The notes below the pieces were generated by a model that had not been told where the DNA came from, did not search any database, and worked only from the letters and a program-made list of their open reading frames with translations. The translations under genes and the position numbers were made by a program. DNA of 64,000 nt from Pseudomonas poae (GTDB lineage Bacteria > Pseudomonadota > Gammaproteobacteria > Pseudomonadales > Pseudomonadaceae), in the NCBI GenBank assembly GCA_028869255.1, contig CP110972.1, positions 4,841,001 through 4,905,000 of the forward strand. The letters run 5' to 3'. This document shows, piece by piece, positions 8,756 through 17,309 of the stretch (its first letter is position 1; every line of letters starts with the position of its first letter).

Positions 8756-9913
8756 ATGTCAGGTCTTGAACTCGCAGCACCCGAAAAGAACCCGCCGACC
8801 CTGCGCTTCGAAGGGGGTGAGCACACCGCCATCGGCGATGACACCCTGTTGCGTTTCGCCAAGGACGCCCCGGCGATTCCCGCACGCCAAGTCGAGTTGC
8901 ACCTGCCCAATGGGCTCGCGCTCACCTACGGCCAAGTGATCGCGCTGGGCGGTGACTTCTATGGCATCCCCGGCCAGCCGATCAGTGATGGCGCCTCCCC
9001 CGCCGACCGCGTTCAGCGCTTCGGCGCAGCTTTCAACTCGCTGGCGGTACTGCCCGCCTCGCGGGAGGAAGCGCACAAGATCCTCGCGGTCATGCAAAAG
9101 GAGATCAATGCTGTAAGCCAGGCGATCAAGGACGGCAAGCAAGCCCATGAAGCCTACGATGCTTTGGGCGACACGCTGTCGGAGGAATGGAACCGCATCA
9201 CCGGCGGCGGCAGTGCGGTCTCGGCGCTAATACCGCTAGGGCGTTACTTGAAACTGGCGGCGGACAACGCCGACCACTTTGGCGAGTGGGCGCTGTCGGC
9301 CTACCTGGCAGGCCATACGGCGGCGCTGCAACAGGCAGTCGTGGCTCACCAAACCGGCACCGACCAGGCGCTGGAACTGGCGTATGCGATGAACAGCTTT
9401 GCGGACCACTTCTTGACCGACCTGTTTTCCGCCGGCCACCTGCGGGTGCCGCGCAAACAGTTGGCAGCCGTGGTGACACCGGGCGAGCTGGGCTCACTGA
9501 TCAGCCGTTTCATGCACGACGAAGACAGCAAGTTCGGGCTCAAGGTGCGCAATGCCTTGGGTGACCAATGGCATGCGTATGGGGATAAACGCTACTTCGA
9601 CGCCATCGACGCGGACAATCGGGTGCAGGTCAAACGTGCGGTGCAAGCCTCGGCGGATGAGATCTTCGAGACCTTTATCAGCGGCGCGGCGCCCTCCCCG
9701 GCCAACTTCAAGGCGCCGCTGTATGTGCCGGATTTGAACGCGGCACAGAACCCGGCGAATAACTTTTCGCCACTGTTCAAGCTGGAGGGGGACAAGGTGC
9801 TGCGCCGCAAGGACGTGAATGACCTCAACGACAAGCACTGGACCAATGACTGGTGGGGGTGGAGTACTTATCTGCTGCTCACGGATTACAAGCCGAACAC
9901 GCCTGCCAACTAA
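8756..9913 (+). CDS. Het-C-like / zinc-dependent phospholipase C-type protein under probable SOS control
   Basis: 385 residues with no signal peptide or membrane segment. The central helical region carries a His/Asp pattern like that of zinc phospholipase C and Het-C proteins: ADHFGEW (His174), AGHTAAL (His187), FADHFLTDLFSAGHLR (His218, Asp222, His228), plus GGDFYG (Asp67) near the N-terminus. By family, it may hydrolyse phospholipid head groups; the assignment rests on motif memory and is moderate. ATG 8756 follows an AGGAG site. The gene is monocistronic, preceded by a promoter with a LexA box and followed by a REPIN. No immunity, holin or secretion gene is adjacent, so how the protein would meet its substrate is open (lysis, a dedicated secretion route or action within the cell). 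Confidence 0.55.
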   Translation: MSGLELAAPEKNPPTLRFEGGEHTAIGDDTLLRFAKDAPAIPARQVELHLPNGLALTYGQVIALGGDFYGIPGQPISDGASPADRVQRFGAAFNSLAVLPASREEAHKILAVMQKEINAVSQAIKDGKQAHEAYDALGDTLSEEWNRITGGGSAVSALIPLGRYLKLAADNADHFGEWALSAYLAGHTAALQQAVVAHQTGTDQALELAYAMNSFADHFLTDLFSAGHLRVPRKQLAAVVTPGELGSLISRFMHDEDSKFGLKVRNALGDQWHAYGDKRYFDAIDADNRVQVKRAVQASADEIFETFISGAAPSPANFKAPLYVPDLNAAQNPANNFSPLFKLEGDKVLRRKDVNDLNDKHWTNDWWGWSTYLLLTDYKPNTPAN

Positions 9914-9946
9914 ATCGAAACGCAATTCCAAATACTGGAGATCAAC

Positions 9947-10078
9947 TGTGGCGAGCGGGCTTCCCCGCGTTGGGCCGCGTAGCGGCCGCAAAACCGAACG
10001 ATGAGTTCTTTCAGGAAAAAACGGGGCCTTTTACTGGGGCTGCTGCGCAGCCCAACGCGGGCAAGCCCGCTCGCCACA
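9947..10078. repeat. REPIN, GTGGCGAGCGGGCTT class
   Basis: TGTGGCGAGCGGGCTTCCCC faces GGGCAAGCCCGCTCGCCACA across a GC-rich spacer with further palindromes (GCGTAGCGGCCGC, GGGCTGCTGCGCAGCCC). It lies in the convergent gap between the phospholipase-like gene and the GntR regulator gene. Confidence 0.85.
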
Positions 10079-10105
10079 AGGGAATGTATCTGTTTTATTT
10101 CACGA

Positions 10106-10855
10106 TTAGTTGCGCTGCGCCTCTGCCTCTTCATGAGCATGGCGCAGCCGCTCACGGCTGTTGGTCAAATGCAGGCGCATGGCCGCTCGCGCCGCGTCCG
10201 AATCCTTGCGGGCAATCGCCTCATAAATCTCTTCGTGTTCGCGGCTCAGGCGATCCATGTAGTGCTGGTGGTCGTCATGGGCCAGACGTGCCGAATTCAG
10301 GCGGGTACGCGGGATGATGCTGGTACCCAGGTGGGTCATGATGTCGGTGAAGTAGCGGTTGCCAGTGGACAGCGCGATTTCCAGGTGGAAGGCGAAGTCC
10401 GAAGCGACTGCGTCGCCGGCGTGCGCCGCACTTTCATTCAGGGCGTCGAGCGCTGCACGCATGGCCGCCAGCTGCTCATCGCTGCGGCGTAACGCGGCAA
10501 GGCCGGCCGACTCCACTTCCAGGCTGATACGCAACTCGAGAATCGCCAGCACATCACGCAAGGTCACGACCGTGGCCGGGTCAATCCGGAAACCACTGGG
10601 GCTTGGCGTATCCAAAACAAACGTGCCGATGCCGTGACGGGTTTCAACCTGCCCTGCCGCCTGCAGACGTGAAATAGCCTCTCGCACCACCGTGCGGCTG
10701 ACCCCATGGGCATCCATGATTGCCGACTCGGTGGGCAACTTGTCACCCCGCTTGAGTTGGCCGTCGCGGATCTGCTCGGACAACACCGTGACCAATTCCT
10801 GGGCAAGGCTGCGGCGCTTGCGGGGAAGACGAGGGGCGGTGCTGGCGTTTTCCAT
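10106..10855 (-). CDS. FadR-subfamily GntR transcriptional regulator, probable galactarate regulator
   Basis: 249 residues. N-terminal winged helix-turn-helix at about residues 15-80 (PTESAIMDAHGVSRTVVREAIS then GIGTFVL), followed by an all-helical FCD ligand-binding domain with the usual metal-site histidines, e.g. FHLEIALSTGNRYFTDIM and ARLAHDDHQHYMDRLSREHEEIYEAI. This subfamily senses sugar acids and other carboxylates and usually represses. Its place next to the galactarate operon, separated only by the SOS-linked gene, and the 20-bp palindrome over that operon's -10 suggest it controls kdgD-garD. That link is inference. Confidence 0.85.
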   Translation of the reverse strand: MENASTAPRLPRKRRSLAQELVTVLSEQIRDGQLKRGDKLPTESAIMDAHGVSRTVVREAISRLQAAGQVETRHGIGTFVLDTPSPSGFRIDPATVVTLRDVLAILELRISLEVESAGLAALRRSDEQLAAMRAALDALNESAAHAGDAVASDFAFHLEIALSTGNRYFTDIMTHLGTSIIPRTRLNSARLAHDDHQHYMDRLSREHEEIYEAIARKDSDAARAAMRLHLTNSRERLRHAHEEAEAQRN

Positions 10856-10952
10856 GTGAAATCATCTATCTCGGTGGACTAAAACACCATCATAGCCCAT
10901 GGCGGTTGTACGATCACCGTTCTATCACGACTTTCACTTATATCCTGCGCGC

Positions 10953-10985
10953 AAAAAAATGCCCCGACACAGGTCGAGGCATTTT
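10953..10985 (-). terminator. intrinsic terminator after sspB
   Basis: Stem ATGCC-C-CGAC / GTCG-A-GGCAT with a four-base loop; on the minus strand it is followed by a run of T (the A run at 10953-10959). It ends the sspAB message about 28 bases after sspB. Confidence 0.8.
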
Positions 10986-11012
10986 CCCGGCTCACCCGAA
11001 GGTGAAGGCTGG

Positions 11013-11432
11013 TTACTTCACCACTTTCAGGCTCGGCCGGCCGCTAGGGCGCGGTGGCTCTGCGTCGGGTGGCGGCACATCATCGCCGTCCTGGTTTTCG
11101 ATCGTTTCGTCCTCCTCGAAAGGCGACTCCAGATCAAACACCATGCCTTGGCCGTTTTCACGGGCATAGATCCCGAGAATGGCGCCGATCGGCACGAACA
11201 GCGTATGCGGCACGCCGCCAAAACGCCCTTCGAAGCTCACGGCTTCGTTGTCCATGTGCAAGTGGCGCACGGCACTGGGTGATACGTTCAACACAATCTG
11301 CCCGTCACTGGCAAAACCCTGCGGTACCTGAACCGCAGGAAATTCGGAATTGACCAGCATGTGCGGGGTGCAATCGTTGTCCACAATCCACTCATAGAGC
11401 GCGCGGACCAGGTAGGGTCGACTGGAGTTCAT
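11013..11432 (-). CDS. sspB: ClpXP protease specificity-enhancing factor
   Basis: 139 residues. SspB is a cytoplasmic dimeric adaptor that binds the ssrA tag and delivers tagged, ribosome-rescued proteins to ClpXP. The N-terminal folded domain (about residues 1-110: SSRPYLVRALYEWIVDNDCTPHMLV, GQIVLNVSPSAVRHLHMDNEAVSFEGRFGG, IFAREN-like GIYARENGQGM) is followed by a flexible acidic tail ending PRPSGRPSLKVVK, the conserved C-terminal peptide that docks on the ClpX zinc domain. It follows sspA by 17 bases, the usual operon. Confidence 0.95.
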   Translation of the reverse strand: MNSSRPYLVRALYEWIVDNDCTPHMLVNSEFPAVQVPQGFASDGQIVLNVSPSAVRHLHMDNEAVSFEGRFGGVPHTLFVPIGAILGIYARENGQGMVFDLESPFEEDETIENQDGDDVPPPDAEPPRPSGRPSLKVVK

Positions 11433-11449
11433 CAGCGGCTCCTTAAGCC

Positions 11450-12067
11450 TTAGCGCATATCGCGTTCGACACCAGACAGACTCGCCTGGAAAGCCTCACG
11501 CGCAAACTGGCGCTCCATGTAATCAAGCAGCGGCTTGGCTGGCCGCGGCAGTTCAATACCGAGAATCGGCAAACGCCAGAGTATCGGTAATAGGCAGCAA
11601 TCCACCAAGCTTTGTTCCTCGCTGAGGAAAAAAGGTTTGTCGGCGAACAGCGGCGAAACACCGGTCAGGCTCTCACGCAATTCCTTGCGAGCCTGCACCC
11701 GAGCCGCTTCTTTACTACGCGAATCCAGAATCACATCCACCAACCCGCACCAGTCACGCTGGATCCGATGGATCAGCAGGCGGCTGTTGGCACGCGCCAC
11801 CGGATACACCGGCAGCAAAGGCGGATGAGGGTAACGCTCATCCAGGTATTCCATCACCACGGTTGACTCCCACAACGCCAGGTCACGATCGACCAGGGTG
11901 GGCAAGCTGCCGTAAGGGTTCACTTCGATCAGTTTCGGCGGATGACGACCTGCCTCCACACTGATGATCTCGGCGCTGACACCCTTCTCTGCGAGCACGA
12001 TGCGTACTCGGTGGGAATAGTGGTCGGCGGGGTCGGAGTAACAGGCCAACCGATTGGTCACGCCCAT
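11450..12067 (-). CDS. sspA: stringent starvation protein A
   Basis: 205 residues, glutathione S-transferase fold. SspA binds RNA polymerase and modulates stationary-phase, acid-stress and virulence transcription; it normally lacks GST activity. Visible are the N-terminal thioredoxin-like domain ([61 protein letters not shown]) and the helical C-terminal domain with [27 protein letters not shown], which includes the conserved surface-pocket region. Operon with sspB, downstream of petABC and separated from petC by a long hairpin. Confidence 0.95.
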   Translation of the reverse strand: MGVTNRLACYSDPADHYSHRVRIVLAEKGVSAEIISVEAGRHPPKLIEVNPYGSLPTLVDRDLALWESTVVMEYLDERYPHPPLLPVYPVARANSRLLIHRIQRDWCGLVDVILDSRSKEAARVQARKELRESLTGVSPLFADKPFFLSEEQSLVDCCLLPILWRLPILGIELPRPAKPLLDYMERQFAREAFQASLSGVERDMR

Positions 12068-12112
12068 GGCGGTCCTCCTCGCTTGTTGAAATTATCGAAA
12101 GCTCAAAAACGA

Positions 12113-12187
12113 GCGCGCCCAGAGAGCATCCCTGTAGTGCCTGGTTCAACCAGACCGCTACGTATTCAGAGATGCCGCTGGGCGCGC
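12113..12187 (-). terminator. 75-base long imperfect hairpin between petC and sspA, probable petABC terminator
   Basis: Four nested arms pair: GCGCGCCCAG (12113-12122) with CTGGGCGCGC (12178-12187), GCATC with GATGC, GTAGTG with CGCTAC (one G-U), and CTGGTT with AACCAG at the tip. Read on the minus strand the stem is followed by TCGTTTTTG. It is much longer than a normal terminator and may also act as a processing site or a structured RNA. Confidence 0.6.
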
Positions 12188-12216
12188 AAGATTAACAGCA
12201 ATTGCTTACGGTTGGA

Positions 12217-12999
12217 TCAATGCACATCCTTCCAGTATTCGCGTTTGAGCAGATAGGCGAATACAAAGAAGAAGGCCAGGTACAGCAACACATAGGTACC
12301 GATGCGCTGATGTTGCAATTTGACCGGGTTGGCCGAGTAGGCCAGGAAGGTCACCAGATTCTTGACCTTCTCGTCGAACTGCTCTTCGTTCAGCGTACCG
12401 GTCTTGGGCACGATGGTCAGTTGATCGCACGCTTCATGCGTCAGCGGCGTGCCGGTCAACGGATCATATTGCTTCTTGCCGTCTTCAACGACCTGAACCT
12501 GCTTGCATCCTACCACTTGACGACCCTGCAGGCCGACCAGAACGTTAGGCATACCGACGTTCGGGAAGACTTTGTTGTTCACGCCATACGGACGCGCCGG
12601 GTCTTCGTAGAAGGATTTGAGGTAACCGTAGAGCCAATCGGTGCCGCGAACACGTGCCACCAGGGTCAAGTCGGGCGGCGCAGCGCCGAACCAGGTCTTG
12701 GCGTCGGCAGGTTGCATGCCGATGCTCATGTGGTCGCCGATCTTCGCGCCGGTGAACACCGAGTGGCTGAGCATCACGTCATGCGGGATGCCCAGGTCAT
12801 CGGCGACACGCTCGTAGCGCTGGAACTTGGCGCTGTGGCAGCCCATGCAGTAGTTGGTGAACGTCCGCAGCCCGTCCTGCATGGCGGCCTTGTCGGACAC
12901 GTCGATATCGACTTTTTCCAGCTCCGGGCCGCCGTGCTCGGCGGCGAAGGACAGTAGCGGCAGCGCCGCAAGCATCAAAGCAACAAATAACTTTTTCAT
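12217..12999 (-). CDS. petC: cytochrome c1 of the cytochrome bc1 complex
   Basis: 260 residues. Signal peptide MKKLFVALMLAALPLLSFAAEHG, then the single haem c site CMGCHSAKFQRY near residue 54, the conserved GAPPDLTLVARVRGTDWLYGYLKSFY region and, near the C-terminus, one membrane anchor (RIGTYVLLYLAFFFVFAYLLKREYW). It accepts electrons from the Rieske centre and passes them to soluble cytochrome c in the periplasm. The start codon overlaps the petB stop by one base (TGATG), giving translational coupling. Confidence 0.96.
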   Translation of the reverse strand: MKKLFVALMLAALPLLSFAAEHGGPELEKVDIDVSDKAAMQDGLRTFTNYCMGCHSAKFQRYERVADDLGIPHDVMLSHSVFTGAKIGDHMSIGMQPADAKTWFGAAPPDLTLVARVRGTDWLYGYLKSFYEDPARPYGVNNKVFPNVGMPNVLVGLQGRQVVGCKQVQVVEDGKKQYDPLTGTPLTHEACDQLTIVPKTGTLNEEQFDEKVKNLVTFLAYSANPVKLQHQRIGTYVLLYLAFFFVFAYLLKREYWKDVH

Positions 13000-14210
13000 C
13001 AGCCAGTCACCCTTTCCGGAACCGGTTTGGTCTTCTCGAGCCGGGTGTAGAACGGCATCAGAATGAAGTAGGCGAAGTACAGGAAGGTGCAGACCTGCGA
13101 CAGCAACGTACGCTCAGGGGTCGGCGCCAATACGCCCAGCACACCCAGGATCACGAACGAAATGCAGAACACCCACAGCCAGATTTTGCTCAGCCAGCCC
13201 TTGTAGCGCATGGATTTGACCGGACTGCGGTCGAGCCAGGGCAACACGAACAGCACCGCGATGGCCGCCCCCATGGCGATCACGCCCATGAGTTTGTCGG
13301 GGATCGCCCGCAGGATTGCGTAGAACGGCGTGAAGTACCACACCGGGGCAATGTGCTCAGGGGTCTTGAAGGCGTTAGCCTGTTCGAAGTTAGGTTTCTC
13401 CAGGAAATAACCGCCCATCTCCGGGAAAAAGAACACGATCGAGCAGAACACGAACAGGAACACCACCACACCGACAATGTCTTTCACGGTGTAGTACGGG
13501 TGGAACGGAATGCCATCCAGCGGGATGCCGTTCTCGTCCTTGTGCTTCTTGATGTCCACGCCATCCGGGTTGTTGGAGCCCACTTCGTGCAGCGCCAGGA
13601 TGTGCAGCACCACCAGGCCCAGGATCACGATCGGCAAGGCCACCACGTGCAAGGCGAAGAAGCGGTTCAGGGTGATGCCGGAGATCAGGTAGTCCCCGCG
13701 GATCCACTGGGTCAGGTCGTTGCCGATCACCGGGATTGCACCGAACAGCGAGATGATCACCTGGGCGCCCCAGTACGACATCTGGCCCCACGGCAGCAGG
13801 TAGCCCATGAAGGCTTCAGCCATCAGCGCCAGGTAGATCAACATGCCGAAGACCCACACCAGCTCACGGGGCTTCTGGTACGAACCGTAGAGCAAGCCAC
13901 GGAACATGTGCATGTAGACCACGATGAAGAACGCCGAAGCACCGGTGGAGTGCAGCAGGCGCAGGATCGAGCCGTACTCGACGTCACGCATGATGTACTC
14001 GACGGAGGCAAACGCCTCTTCCGCCGACGGGGTGTAGCTCATCGTCAGCCACACACCGGTGACGATCTGGTTGACCAGCACCAGCAGAGCCAGGGAGCCA
14101 AAGAAGTAGAAGAAGTTGAAGTTTTTTGGCGCGTAATATTTGCTGAGATGGTCTTCCCACATTTTGGTGGCGGGGAAGCGTGCATCCACCCAATCCATGA
14201 ACTTGCTCAT
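12999..14210 (-). CDS. petB: cytochrome b of the cytochrome bc1 complex
   Basis: 403 residues with eight transmembrane helices. It holds both b haems and the quinol oxidation and reduction sites. Conserved segments are SAFFIVVYMHMFRGLLYGSYQKPRELVW (haem ligand region), YLLPWGQMSYWGAQVI, FFALHVVALPIVILGLVVLHILAL, and the Qo-site sequence HIAPVWYFTPFYAILR, the P-x-W-Y form of the PEWY motif. The ATG at 14210 begins MSKFMDWVDARFP; a longer frame exists only because the sequence reads on into petA. Confidence 0.96.
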   Translation of the reverse strand: MSKFMDWVDARFPATKMWEDHLSKYYAPKNFNFFYFFGSLALLVLVNQIVTGVWLTMSYTPSAEEAFASVEYIMRDVEYGSILRLLHSTGASAFFIVVYMHMFRGLLYGSYQKPRELVWVFGMLIYLALMAEAFMGYLLPWGQMSYWGAQVIISLFGAIPVIGNDLTQWIRGDYLISGITLNRFFALHVVALPIVILGLVVLHILALHEVGSNNPDGVDIKKHKDENGIPLDGIPFHPYYTVKDIVGVVVFLFVFCSIVFFFPEMGGYFLEKPNFEQANAFKTPEHIAPVWYFTPFYAILRAIPDKLMGVIAMGAAIAVLFVLPWLDRSPVKSMRYKGWLSKIWLWVFCISFVILGVLGVLAPTPERTLLSQVCTFLYFAYFILMPFYTRLEKTKPVPERVTG

Positions 14211-14805
14211 CAGGCTTTCTCCCCTGGTCGACACCAATGATCACGATACTGTCAGTCTCGTATTGATGCGGCGGAACCGGCAGGTTCAAGGGTGCGGGCT
14301 GAGACTTGTAGACGCGGCCGGCCAGGTCGTAGTGCGAACCGTGGCAAGGGCAGAAATAGCCACCGACCCAGTCCTTGCCAAGGTCGGCAGGAGCAACTTC
14401 CGGGCGGAAGGTAGGCGAGCAGCCCAAGTGGGTGCAGATACCGATCAGCAGCAGAATCTCTGGCTTGATCGAGCGAATTTCCTTATCAACGTAGGCAGGC
14501 TGGTCGGAATTCTTCGAGTCGGGGTCAGACAGTTGACCTTCGATTTTCTTCAGATTCCCCAGGATTTCCTCGGTACGACGAACAATGAAAACCGGCTGGC
14601 CGCGCCACTCAGCAATCATCTGCTGGCCTGGCTCGATTTTGCTGATATTCACCTTCACCGGTGCACCTGCGGCTTTCGCCTTGGCACTGGGAAACCATGA
14701 CCCCACGAACGGGACCGCAGCCCCCACCGCTCCTGCAGCACCCACCACGGATGTGGCTGCTACCAAGAAGCGACGCCGGCCTGCATTCACGCCGTCATTG
14801 CTCAT
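14210..14805 (-). CDS. petA: Rieske iron-sulfur subunit of bc1 complex, 3' end frameshifted in this sequence
   Basis: Encodes the 2Fe-2S subunit that takes electrons from quinol to cytochrome c1. Tat-type N-terminus (RRRFLVAATSVV), then a membrane anchor, then the cluster-binding motifs CTHLGC and CPCHG with the SHYDLAG loop. The body is intact to YETDSIVIIGVDQ. At 14221-14224 the coding strand has GGGG; with one more G the gene would end Q-G-E-K-A-stop, with TGA overlapping the petB ATG just as petB overlaps petC, giving about 198 residues. As written, the frame stays open to 13984 and would add about 75 unrelated residues read from petB. A base loss in the homopolymer, artefact or real, is the likeliest explanation. 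Confidence 0.92.
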
Positions 14806-14952
14806 TCAGTCCTCTCCCATCAGCTTTTTGGCCTGTTAAATCAGGCGTCTACTAAGTGTTGAATCTTTTACTTATAAAAATTTTGTCGGATGGTAATGAA
14901 AAGCCCCACGTATGACAAGGGAATTGCCCGGACCTGCGCCTCCAGGCCTTGT

Positions 14953-14958
14953 AGTATA
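14953..14958 (-). promoter_or_regulatory. candidate -10 of the petABC promoter
   Basis: TATACT on the minus strand, about 150 bases before petA, with TTGCCA 15 bases upstream as a poor-spaced -35. It lies just past the rpsI terminator, so petABC probably has its own promoter here. Low certainty. Confidence 0.35.
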
Positions 14959-15016
14959 GGGGGTCTACGGATGTGGCAAGTTGTCACGGCGTTTTTTTGC
15001 ATAAATCGCAGGCAAT

Positions 15017-15054
15017 AAAAAACGCCCAGCTCCGTGAGGAGGCTGGGCGTTTTT
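15017..15054 (-). terminator. intrinsic terminator after rplM-rpsI
   Basis: AACGCCCAGC ... GCTGGGCGTT with TTTT on the plus strand side and TTTTATTG on the minus strand side, about 18 bases after the rpsI stop. Confidence 0.85.
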
Positions 15055-15071
15055 GTGGAACGTAAAGCGAA

Positions 15072-15464
15072 TTAACGCTTCGAGTACTGCGGACGCTTAC
15101 GCGCTTTACGCAGACCGACTTTCTTACGTTCAACTTCACGGGCATCGCGAGTCACGAAGCCAGCTTTGCGCAGAGCGCCACGCAGGGTTTCGTCGTACTG
15201 CATCAGAGCGCGAGTGATACCGTGGCGGATTGCGCCAGCTTGACCACTTACACCGCCACCGATAACGGTGACGTAGATGTCGAACTTTTCAACTGTCTCG
15301 GTCAGTTCCAGCGGCTGACGAACTACCATGCGGGCAGTTTCGCGACCGAAGAAGTTATCCAGAGTGCGGTTGTTGATCGAGATGTTACCAGTGCCCGGAC
15401 GCAGGAAAACGCGTGCGGTTGCGGTTTTGCGACGGCCAGTGCCGTAATTTTGAGTCGCCGACAT
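15072..15464 (-). CDS. rpsI: 30S ribosomal protein S9
   Basis: 130 residues, the standard bacterial length. S9 binds the 3' domain of 16S rRNA, and its C-terminal tail reaches the P-site tRNA. Family segments are [18 protein letters not shown] near the N-terminus, [20 protein letters not shown] in the middle and the basic tail [18 protein letters not shown] with the invariant terminal Ser-Lys-Arg. It follows rplM by 14 bases, the conserved L13-S9 operon. Confidence 0.98.
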   Translation of the reverse strand: MSATQNYGTGRRKTATARVFLRPGTGNISINNRTLDNFFGRETARMVVRQPLELTETVEKFDIYVTVIGGGVSGQAGAIRHGITRALMQYDETLRGALRKAGFVTRDAREVERKKVGLRKARKRPQYSKR

Positions 15465-15478
15465 AATGAACTATTCCG

Positions 15479-15907
15479 TTAAAACTTCAGTTCTTGGGGC
15501 TGCTGAGCAGCATGAGGGTGTACAGCGCCCGCATAGACTTTCAGCTTGCGAAACATATCGCGACCCAGTGGGCCCTTCGGCAGCATGCCTTTGACCGCGA
15601 TTTCGATCGGGGCTTCAGGCTTCTTGGAAATCAGGCCTTCAAAGTTCGAAGACTTGATACCGCCTGGGAAACCGGAGTGACGGTAGTACATTTTGTCTTG
15701 CGCTTTGTTGCCGGTAACACGTACCTGCTCAGCGTTGATGATCACGATGTAGTCACCGGTGTCAACGTGAGGGGTGTACTCAGGCTTGTGCTTGCCACGC
15801 AGACGGCTGGCGACTTCAGTGGCCAGACGACCCAGGGTCTGACCAGCGGCGTCGACGACAAACCAGTCGCGCTGAACTGTTTCCGGTTTTGCAGTAAAAG
15901 TTGTCAT
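15479..15907 (-). CDS. rplM: 50S ribosomal protein L13
   Basis: 142 residues, standard length. L13 is an early-assembly 23S rRNA-binding protein. Recognisable segments are [58 protein letters not shown] and the C-terminal [32 protein letters not shown]. First gene of the operon with rpsI; the 248-base gap to the divergent oxidoreductase gene would hold its promoter and any L13 autoregulatory leader, but I see no clear site. Confidence 0.98.
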   Translation of the reverse strand: MTTFTAKPETVQRDWFVVDAAGQTLGRLATEVASRLRGKHKPEYTPHVDTGDYIVIINAEQVRVTGNKAQDKMYYRHSGFPGGIKSSNFEGLISKKPEAPIEIAVKGMLPKGPLGRDMFRKLKVYAGAVHPHAAQQPQELKF

Positions 15908-16155
15908 TCTTTAATAGCCTCAGGGGCCGCCCTGTAAATTAGACGGCGGATCTTACTGAATAGTGCGTACTTTGACAAGTCAAAGGCAGCCGGATACAGA
16001 CGCTATCGGGGGCTCGGGTCGGCGCGTCCGTTCAACGGCAAGATTCTTCGGCAGGCGGCGCATCACTTCCACTGCAGAAAGAGGTGGGCAATTATGCAGA
16101 TTGCGAAAAAAAATTCAACCTGCTTTTATGATTGTTTTCCCCGAAGGAGTACCCG

Positions 16156-17196
16156 ATGGATTATCGACAGCTGGGCCGCACCGATCTGAACGTAAGCGCG
16201 ATCGCCTTGGGCACCATGACCTGGGGTGAGCAGAACAGCGAGGCAGAGGCCTTCGCGCAGATCGAACGGGCCAAGGCCGCGGGGATCAACTTCCTCGACA
16301 CGGCGGAAATGTACCCGGTGCCGCCCAAGGCCGACACCTATGCCACCACCGAGCGTTACATCGGTAATTACTTCAAAAGCCGTGGCGACCGCGCCGACTG
16401 GATCCTCGCGAGCAAGATCGCCGGCCCCGGCAACACCATCGACTACATCCGCGACGGTCACCTGCGCCACAACCGCAAGCACATCGTCGACGCCCTGGAT
16501 GCCAGCCTCAAGCGCCTGCAGACCGACTGGATCGACCTCTACCAGTTGCACTGGCCGGAGCGCAGCACCAACTTCTTCGGCCAACTGAGCTACAAGCACA
16601 AGGACGAAGACGACCTCACCCCGCTGGAAGAAACCCTCGAAGCGCTGGACGAACAGGTTAAAGCCGGCAAGATCCGCCACATCGGCCTGTCCAACGAAAC
16701 CCCGTGGGGCACCATGAAATTTCTCGCCCTGGCCGAAGCGCGTGGCTGGCCCCGTGCAGTATCGATCCAGAACCCCTACAACCTGCTCAACCGCAGCTTT
16801 GAAGTGGGCCTGGCGGAAGTCGCCATCCGCGAACAGTGCGGCCTGCTCGCCTACTCGCCCCTGGCGTTCGGCATGCTCAGCGGCAAATACGAAAATGGCG
16901 CACGCCCGGCCAAGGCGCGCCTGACCGAGTACAGCCGCTTCAGCCGCTACTTCAACCCGCAGTCGGAAGCGGCGTGCAGCCGTTATGTGGCACTGGCCCG
17001 GGAACATGGCCTGGACCCGGCGCAGATGGCATTGGCGTTTGTCACGCAGCAGCCGTTCGTGACCAGCAACATCATTGGCGCCACCAGCCTAGAGCAACTG
17101 GACAGCAACATTGCCAGTGCCGACCTGGAGCTGTCCAAAGAGGTGCTGGAAGGGATTGAGGCGATTCAGAAGGATCACCCGAACCCAGCGCCTTGA
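16156..17196 (+). CDS. NADP(H)-dependent aldo/keto reductase, Tas-like
   Basis: 346 residues, identical in length to E. coli Tas. Members reduce aldehydes and ketones with NADPH; the physiological substrate is unknown. The TIM-barrel tetrad can be followed: Asp and Tyr in FLDTAEMYP, Lys in ILASKIAG and His in LYQLHWPER; the NADPH-binding C-terminal part contains ATSLEQLDSNIAS. The ATG at 16156 is preceded by GAAGGAG at 16143-16149 and starts MDYRQLGRTDLNVSAIALGTMTWG, the usual family start, so the longer upstream frame is not used. It is divergent from rplM. Confidence 0.88.
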   Translation: MDYRQLGRTDLNVSAIALGTMTWGEQNSEAEAFAQIERAKAAGINFLDTAEMYPVPPKADTYATTERYIGNYFKSRGDRADWILASKIAGPGNTIDYIRDGHLRHNRKHIVDALDASLKRLQTDWIDLYQLHWPERSTNFFGQLSYKHKDEDDLTPLEETLEALDEQVKAGKIRHIGLSNETPWGTMKFLALAEARGWPRAVSIQNPYNLLNRSFEVGLAEVAIREQCGLLAYSPLAFGMLSGKYENGARPAKARLTEYSRFSRYFNPQSEAACSRYVALAREHGLDPAQMALAFVTQQPFVTSNIIGATSLEQLDSNIASADLELSKEVLEGIEAIQKDHPNPAP

Positions 17197-17209
17197 TTGG
17201 CAGTTAGAC

Positions 17210-17282
17210 CGCTTTCGCGAGCAAGCCCGCTCCCACATTTGACCGAGTACCGCTCGAATGTGGGAGCGGGCTTGCTCGCGAA
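17210..17282. repeat. REPIN, GTGGGAGCGGGCTTGCTCGCG class
   Basis: CGCTTTCGCGAGCAAGCCCG and its inverted copy ending GGCTTGCTCGCGAA around a 26-base spacer, filling the convergent gap between the reductase and acyl-CoA dehydrogenase genes. Confidence 0.9.
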
Positions 17283-17309
17283 GGGGCCATCAGCCCCCCT
17301 ACAAAACCA

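Noticed and set aside
13984..14209. C-terminal extension of PetA into petB
   Set aside because: Produced by the base missing from the G run at 14221-14224; the residues are petB read in another frame.
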